A DNA stretch of 64,000 nucleotides from Pisolithus tinctorius (Eukaryota > Basidiomycota > Agaricomycetes > Boletales > Pisolithaceae). The notes beneath the pieces are model-generated. The model was given only the letters and a program-made list of their open reading frames with translations. It ran no database searches and had not been told where the DNA came from. The stretch is from assembly GCA_024663395.1 (NCBI GenBank), contig JANFAH010000003.1:4278001-4342000 (forward strand), written 5' to 3'. Of the stretch, positions 62,721 through 64,000 are shown one piece after another. The translations under genes and the position numbers were made by a program. Position 1 is the stretch's first letter, and the number at the start of each line of letters is the position of its first letter.

Positions 62721-64000
62721 CTCTGAACCACCATGTCAAGATGTAGGCCAAACAGTAACAGGGTATGTTTTATCTATCTACCACTGTGATGATCCTAATA
62801 TTTCAGAAAGGCTTTCCCTAGGCTGCCTGCAGGGTCAAAATTGAATCCCAGTGGCAATGACATGTCAACCCAACTAAACCTCAAGGGTGAGCAGGCTGTG
62901 GATCCATCATTTCTGCATCAGGGACCAGGGTACCTAATGACAAACCCCTATCCCTTCAATTACCAGACTCCATCAATGACTGAACCCCATCAACTGTCAT
63001 CTAGCACCTGGGCAGACAGGCTCTCTGCCCATGCACCACCTGGTGGCCCATCTGCAGGCAGTTACCACACCTATCAAGACACTCACCCACCCACCTCCTT
63101 ACTCAGCTCTGCCCAAAGGTACATGCTGGCAACCACACCAAGTCAACTGGGTGTGCAATCCACAAACAGATATTCAAGATCACTCACCAATGTTATCCAT
63201 GTAAGTACACTGTACTTGTATTTGACTAATTTCTAATAGCTCTTAGACTCAAGGCAATCAGGAGATCAGTCAGCCTCAGTGCCAACACCATGTTGCAATG
63301 CCTCCAACTCCACCTCCTCCTGCATCAGTGGGCACAGTTGCCAACACAACTGCACCATCTGATGGCTATGTGGCTGATGCTGTACTTGTTCCTGTGATGG
63401 TAACCAAACAAGAGCAAGGGCAGATCGTGGACCAAGCAAAAAAAGAAGTACAGAAATACATGTTCACTGTGGATGCTGTGCCAACAAAGAATGTGCATGC
63501 TGAATGTGTGAAAGCAGCCATCCAAAAAGCCACATGTGCTGTCATTGGAGGAGGTACATCATCACCTGCAGTATGTTTCCCTGGCTGATATCTTCCTGAC
63601 TTCACCAAGTTCATCATGAACTGCTACATATAGATAACAATGTAATTGGTGCGATGACAGCAATCCACTGGTCATTCAAACAGTACACGTTCTGTCATGT
63701 CCAACATGACTATGGCCTTTGTCTTCCATTAGGGAGTGTCCATTCCAAAGTTGACCACAAGAATGTTCAAGTCTGACAGCTCCTTGCTGAGCTCACTTTC
63801 CTTAAACCCTGGCATTATCAACCAATGGTATGTGCACATTCCTATAATTCTTATGTCGTCAAATGACTCTAGTACTCTAGCAACCAACAGAGGATCCCTA
63901 TACTGCAACAAATGAAGGCCTATTTGAGTGCAAGTTATTCATGGATATCATCATTGACATCCTCTTCCTGAGCCTGGGACAGCTATACAAGGCCATCAAC
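62721..64000 (+). pseudogene. Decayed gene, possibly DUF6532-like, running off the window
   Basis: A Pro/Ser-rich exon (about 62814-63200, KLNPSGNDMSTQLNLKG onward) ends at GTAAGT. A 46-nt intron to 63246 keeps frame with the next exon (TQGNQEISQPQ onward), which holds VDQAKKEVQKYMFTVDAVP and HAECVKAAIQKAT. This reminds me of the start of the basidiomycete DUF6532 domain. A later exon near 63745-63825 reads KLTTRMFKSDSSLLS and GIINQW. The 5' part seems to be split from 52430-52496 by Gyp3-E, with TGA where CGA is expected. The end is outside the window. Family assignment is tentative. Confidence 0.35.

Overview
The window looks like a transposon graveyard from a basidiomycete fungus, most likely an Agaricomycete. 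Introns are very short (about 46 to 76 nt, GT..AG). The element families are those I associate with mushroom genomes: PIF/Harbinger elements with a Myb/SANT companion gene, chromodomain Ty3/gypsy elements, Tc1 elements, Ty1/copia and a Plavaka-type transposase. No convincing host housekeeping gene, rRNA or tRNA was seen. Exact target-site duplications (TSDs) let most of the nesting be reconstructed.

Layout. 1-12023: a PIF/Harbinger-like element (left end outside the window) holds near its right end a second one (2145-11976, 116-bp inverted repeats, TSD TAT). The second is split by an intact Ty3/gypsy-like element, here Gyp1 (4893-11125, identical 147-bp LTRs, TSD GCGT). 12024-33322: old minisatellite-rich DNA (unit about 43 bp) invaded by chromovirus Gyp2 (12610-19903, TSD GCTGA), Tc1 element Tc1-a (20172-21771) and Tc1-b (22683-33213). 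Tc1-b is split by chromovirus Gyp3 copy B (23881-32822, TSD AGAGG), whose 3' LTR holds a young solo LTR (31230-32236). 33323-37498: a 1.8-kb TG..CA element, a 3' fragment of Gyp3 (copy F) and a foldback element. 37499-52496: old DNA split by a decayed copia element (39345-47580, TSD CACTG), followed by a decayed Plavaka transposase and a divergent companion ORF. 52497-62720: Gyp3 copy E (minus strand, TSD CTCTG) with a second 1.8-kb TG..CA element (TSD GCAG) and a 350-bp solo LTR inside it. 62721-64000: a decayed gene, weakly DUF6532-like.

How the parts work together. Gyp1, Gyp2 and Gyp3 encode pol in the -1 frame relative to gag. At each junction there is a canonical slippery heptamer (G GGA AAC, A AAA AAA or A AAA AAT), a 6 to 8 nt spacer and a perfect-stem hairpin, so gag-pol is probably made by programmed -1 frameshifting. 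Gyp2 and Gyp3 also carry a gene on the opposite strand between pol and the 3' LTR. It has two exons and encodes a charged coiled coil followed by a Zn2Cys6-like cysteine cluster. It is intact in Gyp2 and decayed in three Gyp3 copies. This antisense accessory gene, the 1.8-kb TG..CA element with its own spliced ORF (three copies), and a roughly 1.9-kb extra ORF ending 1 nt before gag in the copia element are the most unusual content.

Age structure. CpG dinucleotides are common in 1-12023 and in the solo LTR at 31230-32236, intermediate in Gyp3 copy B, and very rare elsewhere. Most inactivating changes look like C-to-T at CpG, especially CGA (Arg) to TGA. The CpG level fits the nesting order, as expected if methylation-driven or RIP-like decay acts as a clock.
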